Of a DNA stretch of 6,361 nt, positions 1-5,069 are shown piece by piece (within the stretch, counting starts at the first letter, position 1; the number at the start of each line of letters is the position of its first letter). The notes beneath the pieces are model-generated. The model ran no database searches. It saw only the letters and a list, made by a program, of their open reading frames with translations, and was not told the origin of the DNA. This stretch comes from Terriglobales bacterium (GTDB taxonomy: Bacteria; Acidobacteriota; Terriglobia; Terriglobales; Gp1-AA117): positions 1 through 6,361 of the forward strand of contig JASLFF010000687.1 in assembly GCA_030150795.1 (NCBI GenBank). The letters run 5' to 3'. The translations under genes and the position numbers were made by a program.

Positions 1-44
1 CGCTGATGCTCCTGGCCTGCCAACCAGCAGGTTGCAGGAGACCC

Positions 45-85
45 AAAGGCAGTCTGCGGTCCCTCTGCCCAGACTGCCTTTCTTT
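45..85 (+). terminator. Intrinsic terminator upstream of the connector gene
   Basis: A perfect 12-bp inverted repeat (45-56 pairing with 70-81, aaaggcagtctg / cagactgccttt) encloses a 13-base loop and runs into a T-rich tail (tttcttt). It has the form of a Rho-independent terminator on the + strand, probably ending the transcript of a gene whose 3' end lies left of the window. A TGA at 4-6 could be that gene's stop, but one codon is not enough to call it. There is no T tract on the minus-strand side, so it does not look bidirectional. Confidence 0.8.
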
Positions 86-139
86 AAAAACTTCTTTGTT
101 CTTTTGCAAACGCTCTTCTTAAGAATTGCGTTAAATCTC

Positions 140-210
140 ACGTCATCCCGACGACCGTAAAGCGAGCGCGCGTTCTCATCAGCGCGCGCGAGTAGGGAGG
201 AGGGACCTTG
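140..210. repeat. Palindromic intergenic repeat-like block
   Basis: A non-coding block begins cgtcatcccgacgaccgt (141-158) and ends agggaggagggacctt (194-209). In its middle is a GC-only inverted repeat, gcgcgcg at 166-172 and cgcgcgc at 183-189, around a 10-base loop. The outer ends are partly complementary (tccc / ggga). From memory, the flanking words resemble dispersed intergenic palindromes in Terriglobales-type Acidobacteriota. Only one copy is in the window, so repetition cannot be shown here. It may fold as an RNA hairpin in the leader of the connector gene or be a host-derived element. Confidence 0.4.
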
Positions 211-235
211 TGTTGACTATATGAAGGAGTAGCCC

Positions 236-808
236 ATGGCTGCCGCACCTGACGATCTTTGCACCATTGCAGAACTGAAATCATGGCTGCCCAACCAGGG
301 CAACAACGATGACGTTACTCTGCAAAGCCTTATCACCAACGCCAGCCTGCAAGTGTTGCAGTACATTGACCGGCCGCACATTTTGTCGTCGGTGCTCGGT
401 CTGCTCACGGAGAACTATGACGGAAATGATTCCGACCGCCTACTTCCGCGCAACTTCCCGATTATTTCCGTAAGCAGCCTCAGTATTGATGGCGTGGCCG
501 TTCAAGCGGCAACAACTCCAACAACCGCGGGCTATCTGTGGGACGGACGGCGCATTCTGCTGCGCGGATTTCGCTTCTGCCGAGGCTTGCAGAATGTCCA
601 GCTTTCGTATTCCGCAGGCTATCCGAGTGTTCCGCTTGATCTGAAGCAGGCAGCGATTGAGGCATTCGCCTTGACCTACCGCCAGCGCGTGCGCATCGGC
701 GAAAAATCCAACAGCATGAGCGGCCAGGTGAACATCTCGTTCGATATGGGCGATGTTCCACCGCGATCCATGGCCATTTTCAGCCAGTACCGGAGGTTAG
801 CGCTGTGA
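236..808 (+). CDS. Phage head-tail connector protein (HK97 gp6-like)
   Basis: This 190-residue protein probably forms the ring beneath the portal that joins the capsid to the tail. It has the layout of the gp6-like connector family: an N-terminal helical part (residues 8-45), a central segment with YDGNDSDRLLPRNFP (61-75) followed by an I-x-V-x-S-L-x-IDG strand motif (77-86), and a C-terminal helix beginning YSAGYPSVPLDLKQAAIEA (125-143), leading into a Tyr-Arg-Gln-Arg-x-Arg-Ile-Gly-Glu segment (148-156). The GY-x-x-VP-x-DL turn and the RIGE segment are typical of these connectors. AAGGAG at 224-229 lies six bases before the ATG and supports the start. The stop overlaps the next gene by four bases. 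The match is by pattern recognition, without a database search. Confidence 0.82.
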   Translation: MAAAPDDLCTIAELKSWLPNQGNNDDVTLQSLITNASLQVLQYIDRPHILSSVLGLLTENYDGNDSDRLLPRNFPIISVSSLSIDGVAVQAATTPTTAGYLWDGRRILLRGFRFCRGLQNVQLSYSAGYPSVPLDLKQAAIEAFALTYRQRVRIGEKSNSMSGQVNISFDMGDVPPRSMAIFSQYRRLAL

Positions 809-1269
809 TTAGCGTAAAGATTGACGATTCCGCCGTGCAGCAACTTCAGCAGCGGCTTGCCGGTCTCGCGCCGAGCGTGGTGGCCCAGGTTTATGAGGCC
901 TTGCAGCCGCTCATTTATCAATCATTGCGCTCTGCGGTCCCAAAGTATTTTGCCGGATCGGCGAGCAAGGGCCAGTCCACCGATTTGCTGACGTCCCGCA
1001 GCGGCAACCTGATGAATTCGGTCCTGCAATCGATAGAGACTAAGATCGACGGCCAAAGTCTGACTGTCAGTATTGGGTCGGATTTGAAGTACGCCCGCAT
1101 CCACGAATACGGGGGCTTTGCCGGACGCTCCGGGCCCTTCAAGAAGAAGGAAGGTCGCCGGCCGTATCTGAAACCCCGGCCTTACCTGCGTCCCGCAATC
1201 AATGACCTTCAACAGGCATTGCCTGATCTGCTTGAGCAGGCAATCCAGCAAGTTCAGGTGCCGGAGTGA
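805..1269 (+). CDS. HK97 gp10-like neck/tail completion protein
   Basis: This 154-residue protein belongs by motif to the HK97 gp10-like (also Mu gpG-like) group, which acts at the head-tail interface or tail end during assembly. Visible marks are RSGNLMNSV (65-73), then an SIGSDLKYARIHEYGG stretch (89-104) and RPYLRPAI (125-132) before a C-terminal helix. The tyrosine-x-x-IHEYGG and RPYLRPA motifs are the hallmarks of the family. The start is GTG at 805, inside the GTGA shared with the stop of the connector gene. CGGAGG at 791-796 is eight bases upstream, so translation is likely coupled. A basic run (KKKEGRR, 113-119) precedes the last motif. The stop again shares GTGA with the next gene. 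Confidence 0.82.
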   Translation: MISVKIDDSAVQQLQQRLAGLAPSVVAQVYEALQPLIYQSLRSAVPKYFAGSASKGQSTDLLTSRSGNLMNSVLQSIETKIDGQSLTVSIGSDLKYARIHEYGGFAGRSGPFKKKEGRRPYLKPRPYLRPAINDLQQALPDLLEQAIQQVQVPE

Positions 1270-1718
1270 TTTTTCCTCGAGAGCAAATTTATTCGGCGCT
1301 GTTCTCCGTGTTGCAGGGCGCGCTCCTCACGCCGGCTGGTCCGTTCAAAACGATCAGCCGGCGCTGGCAAGATCCTTCGCAGCTCTCGCCCGCTGATCGT
1401 CCGTCGCTATATCAGGTGCAGAAAGATGAGCTGACAGGAACCAGCGTAAACGGACTGCCGATTCACGCCAAACTGACGGTTGATCTTGTTCTCTACACCG
1501 CAGGAGACAGCGAACCTAATTCGGTCCCGTCCACCGAACTGAATTTACTTCTGGACGCTGTGGAAGCGGCCATTCGCAGCGCAACGCCGGGGATTGCACA
1601 GTCGCTCGGCGGCATGGTGTCGCACTGCCGCATTGAGGGAAAGATAGAGATCGTGGAGAACGTGATTGGTTCCATGGCGCTCGCCGTGGTGCCCATAGAA
1701 ATTCTCACCACCACATAG
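1266..1718 (+). CDS. Putative tail terminator protein
   Basis: A 150-residue protein follows the gp10-like gene in the place where lambda-like phages encode the tail terminator (gpU-type), the ring that stops tube growth and binds the head. The sequence has an N-terminal helix (IYSALFSVLQGAL, 9-21), a conserved-looking WQDPSQLSPADRPSLYQV segment (34-51), a strand with KLTVDLVLYT, a helix (ELNLLLDAVEAAI), a GG-x-V-x-HCRIEG strand pair and a C-terminal VVPIEIL strand. This alternating pattern fits small tail-terminator and neck folds. The start is GTG at 1266 in a GTGA overlap, with a modest AGGTG (1256-1260) upstream. Function rests mainly on position and general pattern, and it could be another tail completion protein. 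Confidence 0.55.
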   Translation: MIFPREQIYSALFSVLQGALLTPAGPFKTISRRWQDPSQLSPADRPSLYQVQKDELTGTSVNGLPIHAKLTVDLVLYTAGDSEPNSVPSTELNLLLDAVEAAIRSATPGIAQSLGGMVSHCRIEGKIEIVENVIGSMALAVVPIEILTTT

Positions 1719-1809
1719 GCGACACCTTCAGTTCACAAGCCGCAGCCGTTTCCGCGGCCCTTCAATTTATGGGAGTGCATGGCTGGCTCCCCAAAAGGAG
1801 AAACAAAAA
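1719..1809 (+). other. Leader of the tail tube gene with small hairpins
   Basis: This 91-base gap breaks the otherwise overlapping gene order. It can form two short hairpins: gccgc/gcggc (1739-1743 with 1754-1758) and gggag/ctccc (1771-1775 with 1787-1791), the second just before the strong Shine-Dalgarno AAAAGGAG at 1793-1800. No clear -35/-10 pair is visible. The leader may tune expression or stability of the abundant tube-protein message, but the hairpins are short and this is inference. Confidence 0.3.
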
Positions 1810-2553
1810 ATGTTTGAATTTGGATCAGGCACCTTGTGGGGCTTTCCCGTAGGCGGCAACACCGCCGCCAACCCCACTCCCATGAAATTTGGAACGCTGC
1901 AGGATGTATCGCTCGATATCTCGGGCGACGTCAAGCAGCTTTACGGGCAGAAACAGTTTCCTGAGGCTGTGGCTCGTGGAAAATGCAAGATCACCGGCAA
2001 GGCAAAATTCGCCGCCATCAACGGCAAAATGCTAAATGACTTGTTCTTCGGCCAGACCATGGGCGCCGGCATGATCAAGACCTCTCTGGATGAGTCGCAG
2101 ACTATCCCTGCCACGCCATTCCAGGTGACGGTGACCAACGCTGCCACGTTCAAGCAGGACTGGGGCGTGCGCTATAGCGCAACCGGTCTCCCACTTACGC
2201 GCGTGGCTTCATCTCCGGCTGTGGGCCAGTACAGCGTGAACACCAGCACCGGCGTTTACACCTTTGCCGCTGCGGATACAGGCGCTACCGTCCTGATCTC
2301 ATACACCTTTGTCTCTGCGGCGACCGGAACGCAGCTCAACATCACCAACCAGCTCATGGGCTTTGCCCCGACGATCCAGGTGCTCTTGGAAAATGTCTAT
2401 AACTCAAACCAGTTTAGCGTCCTGCTGTATTCGGTGATCGCCTCAAAGCTCAGCATGGCCACAAAACAGGAAGATTTCATCATTCCAGAGTTTGACTTTG
2501 AGGCTTTCGCAAATGCCGCCGGGCAAGTGATCGACATGTATTCCAACGAGTAA
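1810..2553 (+). CDS. Major tail tube protein
   Basis: This 247-residue protein is the likely building block of the tail tube. The N-terminal part (1-90) has the pattern GTLWGFPVGG ... KFGTLQDVSLDISGDVKQLYG ... GKAKFAAINGKMLNDLFFG, typical of tail tube proteins in which a beta-rich core is probed with 'effect on G-K-C-K-I-T-G' strands. Residues about 97-172 look like an added beta module (TIPATPFQVTVTN ... GLPLTRVASSPAVGQYSV ... GVYTFAAADTGATVLISYTF), and the C-terminal part (180-247) returns to a core-like sequence ending FDFEAFANAAGQVIDMYS. AAAAGGAG ends nine bases before the ATG. A strong terminator lies downstream, as expected for a gene expressed at high level. A non-contractile tail is favoured because no sheath gene adjoins it. 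Confidence 0.8.
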   Translation: MFEFGSGTLWGFPVGGNTAANPTPMKFGTLQDVSLDISGDVKQLYGQKQFPEAVARGKCKITGKAKFAAINGKMLNDLFFGQTMGAGMIKTSLDESQTIPATPFQVTVTNAATFKQDWGVRYSATGLPLTRVASSPAVGQYSVNTSTGVYTFAAADTGATVLISYTFVSAATGTQLNITNQLMGFAPTIQVLLENVYNSNQFSVLLYSVIASKLSMATKQEDFIIPEFDFEAFANAAGQVIDMYSNE

Positions 2554-2587
2554 TTTCAAGTACGCTACGTCTCAGATTGCTGACGAA

Positions 2588-2603
2588 CCACCAACACTGG
2601 TGG
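2588..2603 (+). repeat. Short perfect hairpin after the tail tube gene
   Basis: ccacca (2588-2593) and tggtgg (2598-2603) form a perfect 6-bp stem with a four-base loop, acac, in the gap between the tube gene and its terminator. There is no T tract, so it is not itself a terminator. It could protect the 3' end of the tube message from exonucleases. Significance is uncertain for so short a stem. Confidence 0.4.
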
Positions 2604-2640
2604 GCTTAGCCTGCTGAGTTTCTGCGAAAAGACTTCACGC

Positions 2641-2676
2641 AATGGCCGGACGGGAGTTCCGGCCATTTGCTTTTTT
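2641..2676 (+). terminator. Intrinsic terminator downstream of the tail tube gene
   Basis: A perfect 10-bp inverted repeat, aatggccgga (2641-2650) and tccggccatt (2658-2667), has a 7-base loop and is followed by tgc and six T residues (2671-2676). This is a standard Rho-independent terminator on the + strand. It stands between the tube gene and the chaperone gene, so it would lower expression of chaperone and later genes relative to the tube protein unless late transcription is antiterminated. Confidence 0.88.
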
Positions 2677-2703
2677 CACAGTCAACAAATTTGGAGGATA
2701 TAA

Positions 2704-3015
2704 ATGCTTAAGCAACAAACCGTCCCGACATCGCTGGGACAACTCACTGTCTCGTCACTCACGCTCGGAGAGTTGCGCCAGCTGGATTCGTTTTTCCAGG
2801 AAAAACCTTCCCCAGAAAACTCGGGGCTAGCGTCGTTGCTCCGGTATCTGCCGGTGATCCAGAATGCCCTAAGGAAAGTTCATCAGGACCTTACCGCTGA
2901 GCAGCTTGAGAATGGTCTTACCTTTGACGATTTCAACGTTCTTTTCAACGCCATGCTTGAAGTCTCCGGTCTCAAGAAGGCGGCCGCGGGGGAACCGACT
3001 CCGGTACCGGTATAG
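2704..3015 (+). CDS. Tail assembly chaperone, short form (G-like)
   Basis: A 103-residue protein sits directly after the tail tube gene, where long-tailed phages encode the first tail assembly chaperone (lambda gpG analogue), which binds the tape measure protein and guides tube polymerisation. It starts with a short polar strand region (TSLGQLTVSSLTLGELRQLD, 9-28), then helices (LASLLRYLPVIQNAL, 42-56; LTAEQLENGLTFDDFNVLFNAML, spanning 63-85), and ends in a proline-rich tail, PTPVPV. GGAGG at 2693-2697 lies six bases before the ATG. Residue 96 (Gly, GGG) lies in the slippery site where a -1 shift would yield the longer form. It is shorter than lambda gpG, and the assignment rests on position, the frameshift arrangement and helical character. 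Confidence 0.75.
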   Translation: MLKQQTVPTSLGQLTVSSLTLGELRQLDSFFQEKPSPENSGLASLLRYLPVIQNALRKVHQDLTAEQLENGLTFDDFNVLFNAMLEVSGLKKAAAGEPTPVPV

Positions 3016-3326
3016 CTGACTGGCCGTTTGTCTTTGGCCATGTCGCCACCGCTACCGGATGGACGTTCTCCGAGATTGAGCAGCTGACCTTGTGGGAACT
3101 CAATGATCTTATGTCTTACTGGAAAGACTATCCGCCAATGCATCTGTTGGTGGCAGCTTACTTCATGGGAAATAAAGCAAAATCCAGTAGCAGACGGCCT
3201 GAGCTCCCGAAAAACCGTTACAGCGTAAAGAAGAACACCTTTCAGGAAGTCGCCCATCAAGTAGCCTTGGCGGGAGGGGCTATACATAGCCGGCTGCCGG
3301 AAATTTATCGTAACCATATCGACTGA
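2704..3326 (+). CDS. Tail assembly chaperone, -1 frameshift product (GT-like)
   Basis: The -1 frame relative to the short chaperone is open from 2961 (after a TGA at 2958-2960) to the TGA at 3324-3326, so the switch must fall between 2961 and 3012. With slippage on GGG at 2989-2991 the product would be about 207 residues: 96 from the first frame and 111 from the second. The second half carries DWPFVFGHVATATGWTFSEI, then QLTLWELNDLMSYWKDYPP and LLVAAYFMG. The W-T-F-x-E-I, L-W-E-L and W-x-D-x-PP pattern is what I expect of the T domain that recruits tube subunits. This half has no good start of its own: the only in-frame candidate before the core is a TTG at 3090 without a Shine-Dalgarno and inside the domain. 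That favours frameshifting over a separate gene. Confidence 0.72.
2988..2994 (+). promoter_or_regulatory. Candidate -1 ribosomal slippery site (GGGGGAA)
   Basis: Read in the chaperone frame as G GGG GAA, a P-site Gly tRNA on GGG (2989-2991) can re-pair perfectly with GGG one base back (2988-2990). The A-site GAA to GGA re-pairing has a mismatch, so this is not a canonical X-XXY-YYZ heptamer. It is the best candidate in the 52-base interval where the shift must happen. Downstream are a 10-bp palindrome ccggtaccgg (3001-3010) and a hairpin tggcc/ggcca (3021-3025 with 3036-3040) that could assist pausing. Confidence 0.55.
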
Positions 3327-3336
3327 TAAAAATCTC

Positions 3337-3366
3337 TTGCGTCAATAAAATCGTCTTTGCTACACT
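3337..3366 (+). promoter_or_regulatory. Candidate promoter of the lipoprotein cassette
   Basis: TTGCGT (3337-3342) and TACACT (3361-3366) are separated by 18 bases. The -10 is preceded by TGC, giving an extended -10 element (TG-n-TACACT), which compensates for the weak -35. It lies in the 50-odd-base gap just after the chaperone stop and directly before the cassette. A start point near 3373 would leave about 60 bases of leader to the preferred start at 3433. A sigma-70 host is assumed. Confidence 0.5.
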
Positions 3367-3422
3367 TTCGCCCGGTAGGTGACAGAAAAGAAAATGCCAT
3401 TCAAGAACAACGCCGGACATTT

Positions 3423-3427
3423 AGAGG
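3423..3427 (+). promoter_or_regulatory. Shine-Dalgarno site that decides the first lipoprotein start
   Basis: AGAGG sits five bases before ATG 3433. The longer in-frame starts (GTG 3379, ATG 3394) lack a comparable site, and GTG 3379 would lie almost at the predicted transcription start. The second lipoprotein gene has the same arrangement, which supports this choice. Confidence 0.6.
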
Positions 3428-3432
3428 TAAAC

Positions 3433-4215
3433 ATGAATCGTTTGTCGACAGTTGCCAATCCAGGCAAAAAAAACAAACACTCGAGTAAAACTTTAATAGT
3501 TGTAATGATTGCGATATTGACGGGTTGTTCAGCTAAAGATCCAGCCAAAGAAGCGCCTCTTCGGTCAGATGTGCGGGCACGAATGGACAGTTACTATAAC
3601 TCAGTTGATCTAGCCGTTGATATTGGCCATACGGGGACCCAATGCTTTTTCCCTTTTAGCGGTCAGCAGAATGAAGAACCTATTGATATCGGATATACAC
3701 CGGATAAAGATGTTCCAACCGTAATCGCCGTGCGAGCCGGGCTTATCTCCGTAAATCCAGCCGGAAAAAACTGGTGGGATGTAAGTCTTACGGAAAAGGG
3801 GAAAGCTTTTTTTGAGAATGAACATGGCGTGCGGCAGTTTCACCGTGTCGGACATGGTTGCGATGAGTATCAGGTAACTTTTCCCATAGCCCGGGCTTTC
3901 GTCGTTGACGTATCAAGTCCAAAGATTCAAGAGGAGCAGCCTGGCTCTTTCATTTATGAATACACGACCTCGTCAAAGTGGCGCATCACGGACCTGGGGA
4001 AGTCATTGCAATCAGATGGCGAGGTCTACTCTCAGTTAAGCGCCGAACAAAGACAAGATCTGGAAAAGTCAATTAATCTTTCTGGCGATATCTACCATGG
4101 CCCCAAATTTACCTTGCCCGCGCCTCATGAAAGTGAAAATGTGCCGCATTCGGTAACTGCCATATTCAAGAAGAAAAATGGCAGCATGGTGCTGGAAAAG
4201 GTAAGGAGTCTTTAA
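3433..4215 (+). CDS. Moron lipoprotein 1 (function unknown)
   Basis: The protein is 260 residues from ATG 3433 (278 from an upstream GTG at 3379). It has a lipoprotein signal peptide: a basic n-region (KKNKHSSK, 12-19), a hydrophobic core (LIVVMIAIL, 21-29) and the lipobox LTGC with Cys32 as the lipidated residue, followed by Ser, which does not suggest inner-membrane retention. The mature part has two more cysteines, Cys71 and Cys143, which may form a disulfide outside the cytoplasm, a hydrophobic AGLISVNPAG strand pair with WWDVSL after it, and SKWRITDLGKSL further on. It is homologous in layout to the next gene. I do not recognise the family. It sits between the tail chaperone and tape measure genes but looks unlike a virion protein. 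Superinfection exclusion or lysogenic conversion is possible. Confidence 0.8.
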   Translation: MNRLSTVANPGKKNKHSSKTLIVVMIAILTGCSAKDPAKEAPLRSDVRARMDSYYNSVDLAVDIGHTGTQCFFPFSGQQNEEPIDIGYTPDKDVPTVIAVRAGLISVNPAGKNWWDVSLTEKGKAFFENEHGVRQFHRVGHGCDEYQVTFPIARAFVVDVSSPKIQEEQPGSFIYEYTTSSKWRITDLGKSLQSDGEVYSQLSAEQRQDLEKSINLSGDIYHGPKFTLPAPHESENVPHSVTAIFKKKNGSMVLEKVRSL

Positions 4216-4283
4216 GCGCTGCCCCAGGTTCCTGGGTTTGATGGCAGATATAAATGAGAACTTTTCGCTGGAGAGAGGATGAA
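4216..4283 (+). other. Gap between the two lipoprotein genes with nested inverted repeats
   Basis: ctgcc (4219-4223) pairs with ggcag (4243-4247), and inside them cccag/ctggg (4223-4227 with 4232-4236) forms a 5-bp stem with loop gttc followed by ttt. The outer and inner pairings share C4223, so only one full version forms at a time. It is weak as a terminator and may be a processing or attenuation hairpin between the two genes. No second promoter is obvious, so the two genes are probably one transcript. Confidence 0.35.
4274..4279 (+). promoter_or_regulatory. Shine-Dalgarno site that decides the second lipoprotein start
   Basis: AGAGGA ends four bases before ATG 4284, with its GAGG core five bases before it, the same spacing as in the first lipoprotein gene. 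The upstream ATG at 4254 has no good site. ATG 4290 is also in frame and possible. Confidence 0.6.
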
Positions 4284-4979
4284 ATGAGCATGCTCACGAG
4301 GGAATATAGCATTCAAAAGCGAAGGGAAAAAAGAACAAGCAGGTTATCTGTCCTTTTTCCTGTCACACTCATTGTTCTGGCTGCAGGATGCTCGGGCAAA
4401 AAAGACCAAAAAGCACTTATCGATGTGCTGAATAAAAGCATGAACCGGGATCGCATCATGTTGGACCTTCCTCTTGGCCGCGTTGGCCAGGCCTGTGCTA
4501 ATTCCAACATTGAGGCCAAGCCTGTCCCGGAGCAGGCGATCTATTTTGCCGCACAAAAAGCGGGCTTCATAACGATTACGCCTGATGGCGCCGGCTTTTG
4601 GAAAGTGGAATTGGTGAATCCCTCGCCACAAGTGACGGAGGCTCTGAAAACGGCCGCGCACAACACGATGGACGGCTGTGATTTAATGCGGTTCAGTTTT
4701 TCAGTCGCTTACAAATCCGTATCTGAGGTGCGTAACATTCGGAAAGTGGATGGCGACCAATCGGAAGTCGAATTTACCTGGAAATGGACGTTAGCGCAGT
4801 GGGGTACAAAGTTTGTCAGTACTCTCAGTCCCCAGGAACTGGCGGGGCTGAATGATCACTTAAAAAATCCTGCTCTCGATCGGCAGCGCGACTCCTCTTT
4901 TAATATTGCCGACATGACAAAGACAGGTGCTCTTCAAACTGCCCAAAAAACTCTGAGCAAGTACGAAATCGATCGCTAA
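4284..4979 (+). CDS. Moron lipoprotein 2, divergent paralogue of lipoprotein 1
   Basis: The protein is 231 residues from ATG 4284 (241 from ATG 4254). A strongly basic n-region (KRREKRTSR, 12-20) leads to a hydrophobic core (LSVLFPVTLIVL, 21-32) and lipobox AAGC, with Cys36 lipidated and Ser at +2. The mature part matches lipoprotein 1 in order: a first cysteine (Cys71, in GQAC), KAGFITITPDGAGFWKVEL against RAGLISVNPAGKNWWDVSL, DGCD (Cys132) against HGCD, then a WTLAQWGTKFVSTLSPQEL region against KWRITDLGKSL and LSAEQRQDL. Identity is low by eye but the spacing and cysteines are kept, so an old duplication is likely. A strong terminator follows 38 bases later. The family and function are not recognised. 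Confidence 0.78.
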   Translation: MSMLTREYSIQKRREKRTSRLSVLFPVTLIVLAAGCSGKKDQKALIDVLNKSMNRDRIMLDLPLGRVGQACANSNIEAKPVPEQAIYFAAQKAGFITITPDGAGFWKVELVNPSPQVTEALKTAAHNTMDGCDLMRFSFSVAYKSVSEVRNIRKVDGDQSEVEFTWKWTLAQWGTKFVSTLSPQELAGLNDHLKNPALDRQRDSSFNIADMTKTGALQTAQKTLSKYEIDR

Positions 4980-5016
4980 CAGAAATAAGTCTTAAGCCTA
5001 TTAATTGTCTATTCTT

Positions 5017-5039
5017 AGCAGCCTGCGGGCTGCTTTTTT
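5017..5039 (+). terminator. Intrinsic terminator ending the lipoprotein cassette
   Basis: agcagcc (5017-5023) and ggctgct (5028-5034) form a perfect 7-bp GC-rich stem with loop tgcg, followed by an unbroken run of six T residues (5034-5039). This is a compact, strong Rho-independent terminator. It lies 31 bases before the tape measure start, so tape measure transcription must come through it or use a promoter I cannot see. Confidence 0.88.
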
Positions 5040-5069
5040 ATTGCCCAAATAATTGCCAAGGAAAATGCC

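Noticed and set aside
1..44. 3' end of an upstream gene (TGA at 4-6)
   Set aside because: Only one codon precedes the stop in that frame. It may be the end of a capsid-region gene but cannot be supported from this window.
104..136. A possible promoter (TTGCAA ... TTAAAT) before the connector gene
   Set aside because: The spacing is about 21 bases, which is too long for a sigma-70 promoter, and no extended -10 element compensates.
213..218. TTGACT as a -35 element
   Set aside because: The connector gene starts at 236, leaving no room for a -10 and a start point in front of it.
2642..2830. A 62-residue plus-strand frame beginning in the terminator stem
   Set aside because: It overlaps the terminator hairpin and the chaperone gene in another frame, has no Shine-Dalgarno site and shows no recognisable protein pattern.
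2883..3317. A 144-residue minus-strand reading frame
   Set aside because: It is opposite the chaperone pair, whose two frames are both explained by known biology. Nothing supports a gene on this strand.
3090..3326. A separate 78-residue gene starting at TTG 3090
   Set aside because: The frame is open from 2961 and the TTG falls inside the conserved chaperone domain with no Shine-Dalgarno site. It is better read as part of the frameshift product.
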